NCBI RefSeq assembly: GCF_003718715.1
Contig: NZ_CP033465.1
Coordinates: 248,001 to 312,000, forward strand
From: Clostridium sp. JN-1
GTDB lineage: Bacteria; Bacillota; Clostridia; Clostridiales; Clostridiaceae
Reading direction: 5' to 3'
DNA: 64,000 nt
The notes under the pieces were generated by a model, which was given only the letters and a program-made list of their open reading frames with translations, was not told the origin of the DNA and ran no database searches. Below are positions 8,867 through 16,888 of the stretch, in pieces (positions within the stretch are counted from its first letter, which is position 1; each line of letters starts with the position of its first letter). Made by a program: the position numbers and the translations under genes.

Positions 8867-9216
8867 GTGCGTCCAGCGAAGCTGGACCATGCTTACTGGT
8901 GAAAGTCTAGTCTAGGTAATTACCACAGGAAGCCTAGCAGCCAATCACAATGCACAGTAGAAATACTGGGTGGGAAACGTGAGGGTAAAGTAACCCACAA
9001 GGGTGCGAGTAAGAATACAGGCTGCAACATAAAGTGAATTCTGCCGTATCGTTAAAAAGGACTGCGAAAGCAGACAAAAAGGAAGTTCATAAACTAATGA
9101 AAATGCTGAATGATGGACAGGTGGAAGAAAGTTTTGAATACCTAACAAAGTTAATTAGTATTATATTGGGACATGCATATCTTGCAGTGACTACCTGGCT
9201 TATGCCTTGTCCACTT
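8867..9216 (+). mobile_element. 5' fragment of a bacterial group II intron
   Basis: The sequence begins with the group II consensus GTGCG and continues with a recognisable domain I (GTCCAGCGAAGCTGGACC stem, GGTGAAAGTC, AAGGGTGCGAGTAAG, GAATTCTGCC). It then runs into a region ending TGGCTTATGCCTTGTCCACTT. No reverse-transcriptase/maturase ORF and no domain V/VI follow, so only the 5' ribozyme part remains. It starts directly after the hicAB terminator, a typical target position for some bacterial intron classes. The short ORF at 9034-9228 is part of the ribozyme sequence, not a gene. Confidence 0.8.
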
Positions 9217-9247
9217 AAAATAAAATAATAATAGCAATAGTTGAAAA

Positions 9248-9281
9248 GTCAATGAATATGGTTCATTGACTTTAATTCATT
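9248..9281 (+). promoter_or_regulatory. Operator before the TetR gene (TetR/MATE pair)
   Basis: The palindrome gtcaatgaa-tatgg-ttcattgac is followed by a further half-site (aattcatt). A 29-nt stretch here, tgaatatRRttcattgact-NN-aattcatt, is repeated almost exactly at 10002-10030 before the MATE gene. This points to one repressor acting on both promoters. Confidence 0.7.
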
Positions 9282-9325
9282 CGAGTAGTATACTATGTTT
9301 AGAATAATAAAAGGAGGTTTTAAAT

Positions 9326-9898
9326 ATGGCACGAATTTCAAAGGCGCCTGAAGTTCGCAAACAGGAAATATTAGATACAGCAATGAGATTATTTTATACT
9401 AAAGGATATGAATCAACTTCTATGGCTGACATAGCAAAGGAAATGGATGTGGTACCAGGGTTATGCTATCGTTACTTTAAATCAAAACAAGAACTTTTTG
9501 AAATTGCAATGGATAGTTATGTTGAGGAATGTGGACAAAAATTTTTAAAAGTTATTTGTGATGATAAAAAAACATTAATAGAGCGTATGGATGATATGGC
9601 TAAATTAATGCTAATTGAAGAAGATAACAGCAAATATCATGATTTTTATCATAAGACTGGTAATGAAATATTGCATGAACAACTTACTATAAAAATTGCA
9701 AAATATTTAATCCCAAGTTTATGCAAAGAGTTTAAAAAGCTATGTGAAAAAGGGGAAATTCATATTGAAAATGTTGAAATAATGACTAATTTCATTATGT
9801 ATGGACAAATAGGTGTTTTGTCATGTAAAAACGCTTCTATAGAAGAAAAAGTTAAACAAATTCGTGAATTTATAAATTCAATATTAGAAATAAAGTAA
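9326..9898 (+). CDS. TetR-family regulator of the adjacent MATE exporter
   Basis: The 190-residue protein has an N-terminal TetR helix-turn-helix (residues about 8-55: ILDTAMRLFYTKGYESTSMA, then CYRYFKSKQELF) and a helical ligand-binding domain. AAAGGAGG precedes ATG 9326. The operator just upstream recurs before the MATE transporter gene, so it probably represses both itself and that exporter and is relieved by a drug-like ligand. The ligand is unknown. It is island cargo between an intron fragment and the MATE gene. Confidence 0.88.
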   Translation: MARISKAPEVRKQEILDTAMRLFYTKGYESTSMADIAKEMDVVPGLCYRYFKSKQELFEIAMDSYVEECGQKFLKVICDDKKTLIERMDDMAKLMLIEEDNSKYHDFYHKTGNEILHEQLTIKIAKYLIPSLCKEFKKLCEKGEIHIENVEIMTNFIMYGQIGVLSCKNASIEEKVKQIREFINSILEIK

Positions 9899-10001
9899 AT
9901 TTAAAGTATAAATATTATGATGCTTAGTTATTAAATAAACATCCCTAATAAGGTATTGCTATAAAGTGATATTTTGTTAGGGTAAAAAAATGCTTAATGG
10001 G

Positions 10002-10033
10002 TGAATATAATTCATTGACTGCAATTCATTAAG
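10002..10033 (+). promoter_or_regulatory. Operator before the MATE gene, matching 9253-9281
   Basis: The core tgaatataattcattgact-gc-aattcatt matches the element before the upstream TetR gene except for a few bases. Outer arms cttaatg (9993-9999) and cattaag (10027-10033) add further dyad symmetry. It lies about 30 nt before the GTG start and so could block the promoter or early elongation. Confidence 0.7.
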
Positions 10034-10061
10034 CGATAATCAAAGAAAGAAGGGGATTTAA

Positions 10062-11417
10062 GTGAATAATAAATTAGAAAAAGATTTTACAACAGGTAGT
10101 GTAAGCAAAAGATTAATGGAAGCTACTATTCCAGTACTTATAGCATTTATATTTAGTATGGCATACAACATAGTTGACAGCCTTTGGGTTGGAAACTTAC
10201 TTGGTGAAAAAGCAATGGCAGCGCTTACTGTATCAATGCCACCTATACTGCTAACAACTTCTATTGCAATGGGTGCTACTAATGGAGCAGCAATTTTGTT
10301 ATCAAAACATATTGGAGCAAAGGATAAGGATAATCAAAATAAAGTAATTTCAACATCTTTTATAGCAGCAATTATTTTCAGCATAATTATAACTGTTATT
10401 TGTGAATTTAGTGCTAAAGCTATTTTAAATCTTTTAAATACACCAGATGGGATATTTTCTATGGCAAAAGAGTACCTTATTTTATATATGGCTGGGTATG
10501 TTTTTTTATTTATGTACTTATATTTTGCTGCTGTATTACGAAGTTTTGGAAATACAACTATGCAAATGATACCTATTATTATCTGTACAATGCTTAATAT
10601 AATTTTAGATCCTATATTCATTAATAAAATTGGATTTAAGGGAGCAGCAATTGCAACCTTATTGTCTCAGGGAATAATGATGTTTATTATGATTGTATAT
10701 ATTATTAAAAGAAAATTAATTGTAATTGATTTTAAGTTGTTTGATAAAAATACTTTAAAGGAACTTACACTTAAAGCAATCCCATCTATTATTCAACAAA
10801 GTATTCCTGCAATAAGCACAAGTTTTATTACTTACTTAGTTAGTGCATTTGGGGTAATGCCTCTAGCTGCATTTGGTATTTCGGGAAAGCTGGAAACAAT
10901 TTTATTTTATCCTGCTATGGCACTTAATATGACAATTACTACTTGTATTGGTCAATGCTTTGGTGCTAAGAATATAAAAAAAGCAAATGAGTATCTTAAA
11001 TCTGGGATACTATTAGGTAGTGGATTTTTAATTATACTGACAATTATAGTAGTGCTTTTTTCAAGAAGCTTGGCACAAATGTTTGGAGCAAGCACAAGTG
11101 TTCAAAATTTAGTTAAAGTTTATTTTTCAACTATTTCAGTTGGATATATTTGTAATGTTATTACTAATTCTGTTCTCGGTGCAGTAAATGGTTTTGGAAA
11201 ACCAATGGAATCAATGTTTTTAATGATTTTTTACTATATTATTGTTCGTATGCCTATGGCAAAGATATTATCTATGAGTAATTTGGGGTTAAATGGAATT
11301 TGGGCAGCTGTTTTGATAAGTCATATTGCAGCAGCCATAGCAGGGATTTGCTATTTTAAAATATTACTAAAAAAAGATTATATGAAATTAGATATGGACT
11401 CAGTGACTAATTATTAA
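10062..11417 (+). CDS. MATE-family multidrug efflux transporter
   Basis: The 451-residue protein has 12 predicted membrane helices in two MatE halves. The first starts SVSKRLMEATIPVLIAFIFS with the NIVDSLWVGNLLGEKAMAAL motif, and the second begins near LTLKAIPSIIQQSIPAISTS. MATE proteins expel cationic drugs using Na+ or H+ gradients. GTG 10062 is the start (AAGAAGGGG upstream). Its operator is shared with the TetR gene 160 nt upstream, forming a regulator-exporter pair. A hairpin terminator lies in the downstream spacer. Confidence 0.9.
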   Translation: MNNKLEKDFTTGSVSKRLMEATIPVLIAFIFSMAYNIVDSLWVGNLLGEKAMAALTVSMPPILLTTSIAMGATNGAAILLSKHIGAKDKDNQNKVISTSFIAAIIFSIIITVICEFSAKAILNLLNTPDGIFSMAKEYLILYMAGYVFLFMYLYFAAVLRSFGNTTMQMIPIIICTMLNIILDPIFINKIGFKGAAIATLLSQGIMMFIMIVYIIKRKLIVIDFKLFDKNTLKELTLKAIPSIIQQSIPAISTSFITYLVSAFGVMPLAAFGISGKLETILFYPAMALNMTITTCIGQCFGAKNIKKANEYLKSGILLGSGFLIILTIIVVLFSRSLAQMFGASTSVQNLVKVYFSTISVGYICNVITNSVLGAVNGFGKPMESMFLMIFYYIIVRMPMAKILSMSNLGLNGIWAAVLISHIAAAIAGICYFKILLKKDYMKLDMDSVTNY

Positions 11418-11532
11418 GTTGAAACTAAAATGATGTTTTATTTATTTATTTAAACAACTCAATAAATGCTATGTATTGTACACAGTATGAGAAAAAGGCT
11501 GATAGAAAGATGTTCACAATAATATAATTACG

Positions 11533-11554
11533 TGCATCTGTTTAAGCAGGTGCA
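11533..11554 (+). terminator. Probable terminator after the MATE gene
   Basis: The stem tgcatctg / caggtgca (one G-T pair) with a 6-nt loop is followed by TTTATTATG. It lies between the MATE gene and the next TetR promoter. Confidence 0.55.
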
Positions 11555-11565
11555 TTTATTATGTG

Positions 11566-11614
11566 TTGACAAAAACGACATGCGTGTCTTATAATTAAAG
11601 CGACAAGTATGTCG
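11566..11614 (+). promoter_or_regulatory. Promoter with two TetR-type operators
   Basis: TTGACA (11566-11571) and TATAAT (11590-11595) are 18 bp apart. One dyad, cgaca-tgcg-tgtct, fills the spacer (11576-11589). A second, perfect dyad, cgaca-agta-tgtcg, lies just after the -10 box (11601-11614). The two centres are 25 bp apart. This is the classic arrangement for autoregulation by the TetR protein encoded 23 nt downstream. Confidence 0.75.
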
Positions 11615-11636
11615 TTTTTAAAAAGGGGATGTGAGT

Positions 11637-12218
11637 ATGAAAAAAGGTGAAGAAACAAAAAGGTTAATTATAGAAAATTCATATAAGATTTTTGCACAGA
11701 AAGGTTATAAAGATGTAACTATGAAGGATATCTGTGAAGCGTGTAAACTTAGTCGAGGGGGTCTTTATAGACATTATCAAAGTACCTATGATATTTTTCA
11801 AGATGTATTAATGCTTACTCAAAAAGAAGATATAGATGAATTTGAAGAAATGATGAAAAATAAAATTTCTGCTGTTAACATTTTAGAGAATTTTATAGAT
11901 GATTTTATTTTGCAAATCCAGTGCAAAGGGGCTTCTATTAATAATGCAATATATGAATTCTGTATTGTACATAAAAATGAAATAGGAAAAAGGATTTTTG
12001 AAAAACAATTTAGAAGAGGAATTGAAGTATGGACTAAACTAATACAGTATGGAATTTCTTTAGGTAAATTTAAAGAGGTTGATGCAAAAGCTGTAGCTCA
12101 GATGATTTTATTTTCAACAGAAGGATTAAAACTATCTGGAGAAGTTTTAGAAATATCATCTGAAATTGCGAAAAATTACAAGAAACAAATTTTAAATTTA
12201 TTATTAAAGGAGATATAG
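11637..12218 (+). CDS. TetR-family regulator, probably autoregulated
   Basis: The 193-residue protein begins with a TetR DNA-binding domain (IIENSYKIFAQKGYKDVTMK, then LSRGGLYRHYQSTYDIFQDV) and continues as an all-helical effector domain. ATG 11637 is preferred over GTG 11631 because AAGGGGA is 9 nt before it. Two operator dyads overlap its promoter. The next gene, a PanE-like reductase, starts 3 nt after the stop codon, so the two are one transcript and the reductase is a probable part of the regulated response. Confidence 0.88.
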   Translation: MKKGEETKRLIIENSYKIFAQKGYKDVTMKDICEACKLSRGGLYRHYQSTYDIFQDVLMLTQKEDIDEFEEMMKNKISAVNILENFIDDFILQIQCKGASINNAIYEFCIVHKNEIGKRIFEKQFRRGIEVWTKLIQYGISLGKFKEVDAKAVAQMILFSTEGLKLSGEVLEISSEIAKNYKKQILNLLLKEI

Positions 12219-12221
12219 AAT

Positions 12222-13199
12222 ATGAAAATTATGATATTAGGTTTGGGGGTTATAGGAACAACTTATGGATACATATTTCAGAAGGCTGGATTTGAAACAG
12301 AACATTTTGTCCGTGAAGAAAGAAGGCATAATGTACCAGAAATAATTAAGATAAAATTATTAGATGGAAGAAATAAAAAGACACAACAAGTTGAGGACAT
12401 ATATAAAGTAAAGAACGCTGAACCTAACTCTGAATATGATTTCATCTTAGTAAGTATTTCAAGCAATAAACTAGAAGCAGCAATTAGAACTTTAAATGAT
12501 AATAATATTTCAGGAACTATTTTATTGTTTAATGGAGTTTGGCAAAATAAATCTCAGATTGAAAACATTATGGGATGTAGAAAATACATTTTGGGATATC
12601 CAGTTGCTGGTGGAAAGATGGATTTGAAAAATGGAATATTGGATTGTGTTATATTTGATAGATTTATGCTGGAAAGAGAAGCTAAAACTAATGTGGAAAA
12701 TTATAATAATATATTAAAGGTCTTTGAAAAATCAGCAATAAAAGCAGAATATCCATATGATATGTTGGAATGGATTTGGATACATATGGCTTTAAATGCT
12801 GGGGTAATATCCACAGCTGCTAAATATGGAAATATTAATGATCCTACTGGAGCTGCAAGAACACTTATGGAAAGTACAAAGGCTTTAAAAGAAACAATTT
12901 TATCTATTAGGGAAGCAATGAATATTATTAAAACAAGAGGGGTAAAACTCAAAAATTACAGGAATGAATTATTATCTTATTATATGCCATCAAATATTGC
13001 AGCTATCTTAATGAAAAAAATGTTTAAGACTAATGAACTTAGCAGAAAAATAATGGAACTTCATAGTAACAAGAATGATTTATTTTATGTTTGTAGTAAT
13101 GTATATAATACTGGTAAGCAAAATAATGTTTCATCAGTTAATCTATATAATAATTATGAGATGTATATTAGCCATCTTTTAACGAATATTGATGCTTAG
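12222..13199 (+). CDS. PanE/ApbA-like 2-dehydropantoate reductase family protein
   Basis: The 325-residue protein has the N-terminal Rossmann motif MKIMILGLGVIGTTYGYIFQ and the ApbA-type segment SEYDFILVSISSNKLEAAI, followed by a helical C-terminal half. True PanE reduces ketopantoate with NADPH for coenzyme A synthesis. This protein diverges in the C-terminal domain and sits behind a TetR regulator, so a detoxifying or metabolite-specific oxidoreductase role is as likely. Its ribosome binding site (AAGGAG) lies within the end of the TetR gene, indicating translational coupling. Confidence 0.7.
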   Translation: MKIMILGLGVIGTTYGYIFQKAGFETEHFVREERRHNVPEIIKIKLLDGRNKKTQQVEDIYKVKNAEPNSEYDFILVSISSNKLEAAIRTLNDNNISGTILLFNGVWQNKSQIENIMGCRKYILGYPVAGGKMDLKNGILDCVIFDRFMLEREAKTNVENYNNILKVFEKSAIKAEYPYDMLEWIWIHMALNAGVISTAAKYGNINDPTGAARTLMESTKALKETILSIREAMNIIKTRGVKLKNYRNELLSYYMPSNIAAILMKKMFKTNELSRKIMELHSNKNDLFYVCSNVYNTGKQNNVSSVNLYNNYEMYISHLLTNIDA

Positions 13200-13304
13200 C
13201 TTATATTTTACAAAACAATTAGTTTCTTTAAAAAACTTGATGTACATGTAGTGTATAGCAATATATGTATATTATAGTTGTGTGCATCTTTTAGAAGAAA
13301 TCCC

Positions 13305-13360
13305 ATACAATTTAGCGATAATAAAATCAATAATCTTATTGAAAAGTCGCTAAATTGTAT
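13305..13360. repeat. 14-bp inverted repeat, AT-rich core
   Basis: The arms atacaatttagcga and tcgctaaattgtat are perfect reverse complements separated by 28 nt (itself partly self-complementary, aataa/ttatt). The repeat may be the paired ends of a collapsed mobile element or a large hairpin RNA. No ORF lies inside. Confidence 0.6.
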
Positions 13361-13412
13361 CAAAATCATAGTCATTAGACAAATAAGAACTTAAATATTG
13401 ATACAAACGAAA

Positions 13413-13440
13413 CCCACTGATTTCAGTGGGATTCAGCGTT
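13413..13440 (+). terminator. Terminator-like hairpin
   Basis: The 8-bp stem cccactga / tcagtggg has a 2-nt loop. A T-run (gtttttt) follows only after 7 further bases, so efficiency is doubtful. Confidence 0.45.
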
Positions 13441-13507
13441 TTTTGAAGAAAATTAAGGCGCTAAAAATAAGTTTTGAATTTAAAAATATGAAAAATTACT
13501 GGATAAA

Positions 13508-13550
13508 ATGCACACACCTATGGATTTTAACTAAGGGGTGTGCATTTTTT
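13508..13550 (+). terminator. Intrinsic terminator in a gene-free stretch
   Basis: The 12-bp stem (one mismatch) atgcacacacct / aggggtgtgcat is followed directly by TTTTTT. No plus-strand gene ends nearby; the closest is the PanE-like gene, 300 nt upstream. It could therefore belong to that transcript or to an unrecognised small RNA. Confidence 0.6.
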
Positions 13551-13589
13551 AGCAGTATTATTTGCAAATATGTGAACTAAACATACAAC

Positions 13590-13985
13590 AGAAAAAAAGT
13601 ATGAAAGAAATTCTAAGAACAATGGTAAGAATTATCAGAATGGATATAGTAAAAAAACATAATAAGTAGTTTTAAGGATATAGATGTAGATATTCCAAGA
13701 GACGGAAACTCTAAATTTGAACCAAAGGTAATAAAAAAATATTAAACAGTTTGTAGAGAATTAGATAAGAAATTTATTGCTCTTTATGCAAGGTGGATGT
13801 CTACCCGTGATATACAAGCATAGATAAAGGAGCTTTATGGGATAATAATATCACCACTATCAATAGTATCAAAAATAACCGATAAGGTTATGGGGGAAGC
13901 CACTGCATGGCAAAATAGGATGCTTGATAAAATCTATCCTATAGTTTATATGGATGCTATGCATATTAAAAAAATTTTAACATAT
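13590..13985 (+). pseudogene. IS256-family (mutator-type) transposase relic
   Basis: Plus-strand frames here read NYQNGYSKKT, then FKDIDVDIPRDGNSKFEPKV, LDKKFIALYARWMSTRDIQA, YGIIISPLSIVSKITDKVMG and AWQNRMLDKIYPIVYMDAMH. These match successive blocks of IS256-family transposases up to the first catalytic Asp (YMDA). In-frame stops interrupt it before VVLRI, after KVIKKY and after DIQA, and the catalytic C-terminal half is missing. It is a dead insertion-sequence fragment. Confidence 0.8.
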
Positions 13986-14193
13986 AATATAATTAGGTAT
14001 AAATAAGTATTATTAGGATCTGTTAAACATAAAAAAATATTACTAGAAAAACTAATTTCCAGTAATATTTTATGATAGTTTTATAAATTACACAAATCTA
14101 TTTATATTCTCCTGAATTCAAAATAATTCAATCCATTTATTTGAAGCAATACTAACAACTAAATAAAGATTTAATATTTTATATTTCTTTTAT

Positions 14194-14715
14194 TTAGCAA
14201 CAATCGTTTTCTACAGCTATAGCAGAAACTGTTCCACTAACAGTAGTTCCTGCTTGAGCCAATGTGGCATTAGATATCTCTACAGTATAAGTAGTGCATC
14301 CACAACAGTCTCCACAGTCACAAAATTGGAATGAAAAAGATTCACTATGAATAAGCTCAAAAGCACTACTGAAGGTATAACTTCCACCAACAGATTGTGA
14401 AGAACCATTACATGTTTTTATCAACCTAAATGTTATACTGGGTATTACCCCTGCAGGTACATTTATAAGTCCAGTAAAATTAATTAATACACTTGGGCAT
14501 TTTAATCTTCTTGTATCTATTGTAACACTAGCAACTGAGTAAGGATTTATTATGCTAGCTCCTGCCAAATCTAAAATTGGCAATGGTCCAGTAGCTCCAG
14601 AACCACATTTCATAACAGCTCCTCCAACTTCTGGAGAGCATGAACATTGATTTGAGCATTCCTTTGATAAATTATAATTTAAATTATCACAATTTGAATT
14701 TTTACAGTTATTCAT
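14194..14715 (-). CDS. DUF4489-like Cys-rich protein
   Basis: The 173-residue protein has a Cys-rich N-terminus (CKNSNCDNLN, CSNQCSC), then CGSGATGPLPILDLAGASII and a beta-rich body (VTIDTRRLKCPSVLINFTG). It has a second Cys cluster (CDCGDCCGCTTYTVEI) and ends DCC. The pattern fits the clostridial DUF4489 group, whose function is unknown. The assignment is from recall, not a search. There is no signal peptide or membrane segment. A strong ribosome binding site (GGGAGG) precedes the ATG at 14715. The Cys content suggests disulfide or metal cross-linking, as in spore-surface proteins, but that is inference. Confidence 0.65.
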   Translation of the reverse strand: MNNCKNSNCDNLNYNLSKECSNQCSCSPEVGGAVMKCGSGATGPLPILDLAGASIINPYSVASVTIDTRRLKCPSVLINFTGLINVPAGVIPSITFRLIKTCNGSSQSVGGSYTFSSAFELIHSESFSFQFCDCGDCCGCTTYTVEISNATLAQAGTTVSGTVSAIAVENDCC

Positions 14716-14857
14716 AATATATGCCTCCCTTTAGTAAAAACGTTATATTGATTTTAAATTTATCTTGTATAATTTTATATTATGCTATATATTATAAAAA
14801 GTGATATATTAATTCTGGAATTTGTTAAATAGGGATACAAACTTTTTCTGGATTACT

Positions 14858-14890
14858 CCCTTTATTTTGGATATTGTCCAAAATAAAGGG
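14858..14890. repeat. Perfect 14-bp hairpin upstream of the DUF4489-like gene
   Basis: ccctttattttgga and tccaaaataaaggg pair perfectly around TATTG. It lies 140 nt upstream of the minus-strand ATG at 14715 and has no T-run on either side. The rest of the gap 14716-15020 shows no ORF with a ribosome binding site. Confidence 0.6.
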
Positions 14891-15067
14891 ATCAATTTGC
14901 AATTTCCTTTTTATGATTATTCAAACCTTATACTTTTTAAAGTTTTTATAACCATACATAAACTTATAGTTATCATTAAATCATATGGAAGAACTTAGTT
15001 AACAACTAAACGAGGTGAGGTGATATTGTCAATATTACTTGACAGTTTTTTCTCGCATAGTTCGTTA

Positions 15068-15976
15068 TTAAGCAGCTGTATTTAGAGATCCATAGTATCT
15101 GTGTCTCTTAACCATAGGCGGTAACCTACCATTGGCAGAGCAAATCCTTCTGTTATTCCAATAACTGATGAAATATCGCCATATAAGAATCTTAAGTTCT
15201 TCAACAGTCATTTCTTTAGTGTTGTAGCGACCATAAAGCAGTTCTTCCTTCATTCTGGCCCACATACTTTCGCACCTTGCATTGTCATGGCATCTGCCAC
15301 CATCACTGTTCATACTTTGCTGTATGCCATATTTATTTATTACATTGCAATATTCATTGCTGGTGTACTGTGTACCTCTATCAGAGTGAACAATGGCACC
15401 CCTGAGTTTAGGATAAGCTTTAAAAGCATTATCAAGAGTATTTACACACAAGATAGCTTTAATATTTGTATCCATTGAAAGCCCAAGAACTGCCAAATCA
15501 TAGCAGTCAAAAATTGCAGATACATAAAGTTTACCATCCTTTGCTTTAATTTCTGATATGTCTGTTACAGCCTTTTTAAGAGGCTCAGATGCTTTGAAAT
15601 CACGCTTAAGAAGATCAGCAGATTTTCTGGCTTCGCGGTCAGCTTTGGTTATACCATTAAGCTTACGTTTAGGTTTATGACTAAGACCAATTTCCTCCAT
15701 AACTCTATAAACAGTACGTTCACTAGGGATATGGACATTTTCAGGATTTTTTAGAAATAAGGCTTGATGCATACGGATTCTTCCATAGGTATCATTGTAC
15801 TCATCTTCAGAATTGATTTTTATCATTTCTTCAGCGAAAGCCTCATACTTCCAAGGTTTATCTTTATTTGCAATGTAATTATGAAAGCCTTGACGGCTAA
15901 CTTTAAGCATCTTACAATAAAATGATATTTTGCCCTTAGTCATGCCATCATCAGTCTTAATAGCTATAAATCTCAT
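15068..15976 (-). CDS. IS3-family transposase OrfB (DDE integrase domain)
   Basis: The 302-residue protein has an N-terminal HTH_21-like segment and the rve catalytic core. The DDE residues are in AVTDISEIKAKDGK, AIVHSDRGTQYTSNEY and HDNARCESMWARMKEELL, with the typical C-terminal YWNNRR. Its ATG overlaps the OrfA stop codon (ATGA). Reading upstream, its frame stays open back to a T TTT TTC heptamer in OrfA, so an OrfAB fusion by -1 frameshifting is likely to be the active transposase. Confidence 0.92.
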   Translation of the reverse strand: MRFIAIKTDDGMTKGKISFYCKMLKVSRQGFHNYIANKDKPWKYEAFAEEMIKINSEDEYNDTYGRIRMHQALFLKNPENVHIPSERTVYRVMEEIGLSHKPKRKLNGITKADREARKSADLLKRDFKASEPLKKAVTDISEIKAKDGKLYVSAIFDCYDLAVLGLSMDTNIKAILCVNTLDNAFKAYPKLRGAIVHSDRGTQYTSNEYCNVINKYGIQQSMNSDGGRCHDNARCESMWARMKEELLYGRYNTKEMTVEELKILIWRYFISYWNNRRICSANGRLPPMVKRHRYYGSLNTAA

Positions 15977-16308
15977 TCGTGAGTTTTTGCTGACTTCCGA
16001 CGGCTGGCGGCGAAAAAAGCGCTTGCTTCTTCAAGAAATTCATTTTCTTCCTTCAAACGTTTGATTTCCTTGTTTTGCTCTTTAACCTGTTTTTTTAGGG
16101 CAATAAGCTCTTCTGTGATGGGAAGAGCGCTATCAGGAGTGTGTGTACCAGCTTCCAAATCAAGTGTTCCTTCTTTGGCGACCTTTACCCATCCATTTAT
16201 CGTGTTTGGAGCAACTCCTATTTCTTTAGCAACTTTGTTAATACCAATTTCCTTGGCTAGCTTAACTGCCTGAATTTTATAATCCTTATAATAACGTTTC
16301 TGTGCCAT
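15973..16308 (-). CDS. IS3-family transposase OrfA (helix-turn-helix)
   Basis: The 111-residue protein starts MAQKRYYKDYKIQAVKLAKE, with a transposase-8 type helix-turn-helix (INKVAKEIGVAPNTINGWVK) and a leucine-zipper-like coiled coil (ALKKQVKEQNKEIKRLKEEN). I place the start at ATG 16308 after GAGGTG. The GTG at 16317 lies within that ribosome binding site. Near the end, codons GCT TTT TTC form a T TTT TTC slippery heptamer (plus-strand 16012-16018) that could shift ribosomes into the OrfB frame. Confidence 0.9.
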   Translation of the reverse strand: MAQKRYYKDYKIQAVKLAKEIGINKVAKEIGVAPNTINGWVKVAKEGTLDLEAGTHTPDSALPITEELIALKKQVKEQNKEIKRLKEENEFLEEASAFFAASRRKSAKTHE

Positions 16309-16382
16309 AATAAGCACCTCATTATCCTCTTAATTATACGAGAATAAGGTGTAAACTTTATTTATACGACATCAATACTATT

Positions 16383-16829
16383 TTGCCAAAATCTTTTGCA
16401 GATTCATTTGGAAACTTCAATTATAATATATTTACGATTTTAACAGAAGTGTTTATAAATAATCCTCAAGACATAGAAAAGTATATTCCAACAGATGAAC
16501 GTATAGATTATTTAATAGCAAATCGTAAAAGATTATTAATTTTGTTAAGGTACAGCAAAGGAACAATTTATGAAAATTTGAAAGAAAAGATGATAGAAAA
16601 TATAATCCAATGTCAAAGTGTATTTTTACAAAAATCTGATTTGCTGGATAATTGTAATATAGGTAAAAAGTTTAAAATTATAAGAATGGTATTTGAAAAT
16701 ATACTTAATATGTTGCTTGATTCATTGGAAGATGATATAGGTGTAGAGGAACGAAGATATATAATAAAATTTTCTTATGAATATAACTTATGTGGATTTA
16801 AGAGGTTAGTTAAAGAATATGTTAAGTAA
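16383..16829 (+). pseudogene. Probable 5'-truncated regulator gene next to the IS
   Basis: The frame is open from inside the IS boundary. The only start is a TTG at 16383, with no ribosome binding site. The 148-residue remainder is all-helical (ILTEVFINNPQDIEKYIPTD, LIANRKRLLILLRYSKGTIY), which is compatible with the ligand-binding domain of a TetR-like regulator lacking its DNA-binding domain. That family guess is weak. The closeness of the IS3 end, 9 nt away, suggests the insertion removed or displaced the N-terminus. Confidence 0.5.
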
Positions 16830-16888
16830 AACTACTTTTAGTATTTAAGTATTGAACAAAAATTACAATTAATATGGAGGGAAAAGTG

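Larger units (their letters stand above)
15021..16374 (-). mobile_element. Insertion sequence of the IS3 family, apparently complete
   Basis: Two overlapping transposase ORFs on the minus strand are flanked by similar termini. One end reads TGATATTGTCAATATTACTT and carries TTCTCGCATAGTT further in. The reverse complement of the other reads TGATGTCGTATAAATAAAG and carries TTCTCGTATAATT. The exact ends are approximate, and no clear target-site duplication is visible. The element sits between the DUF4489-like gene and an ORF that looks 5'-truncated. Confidence 0.82.

Noticed and set aside
9034-9228. 64-codon ORF over the group II intron fragment
   Set aside because: The sequence is ribozyme domain I/II. 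No ribosome binding site or protein family is visible.
13398-13580. 60-codon plus-strand ORF
   Set aside because: It runs through two terminator-like hairpins and has no ribosome binding site.
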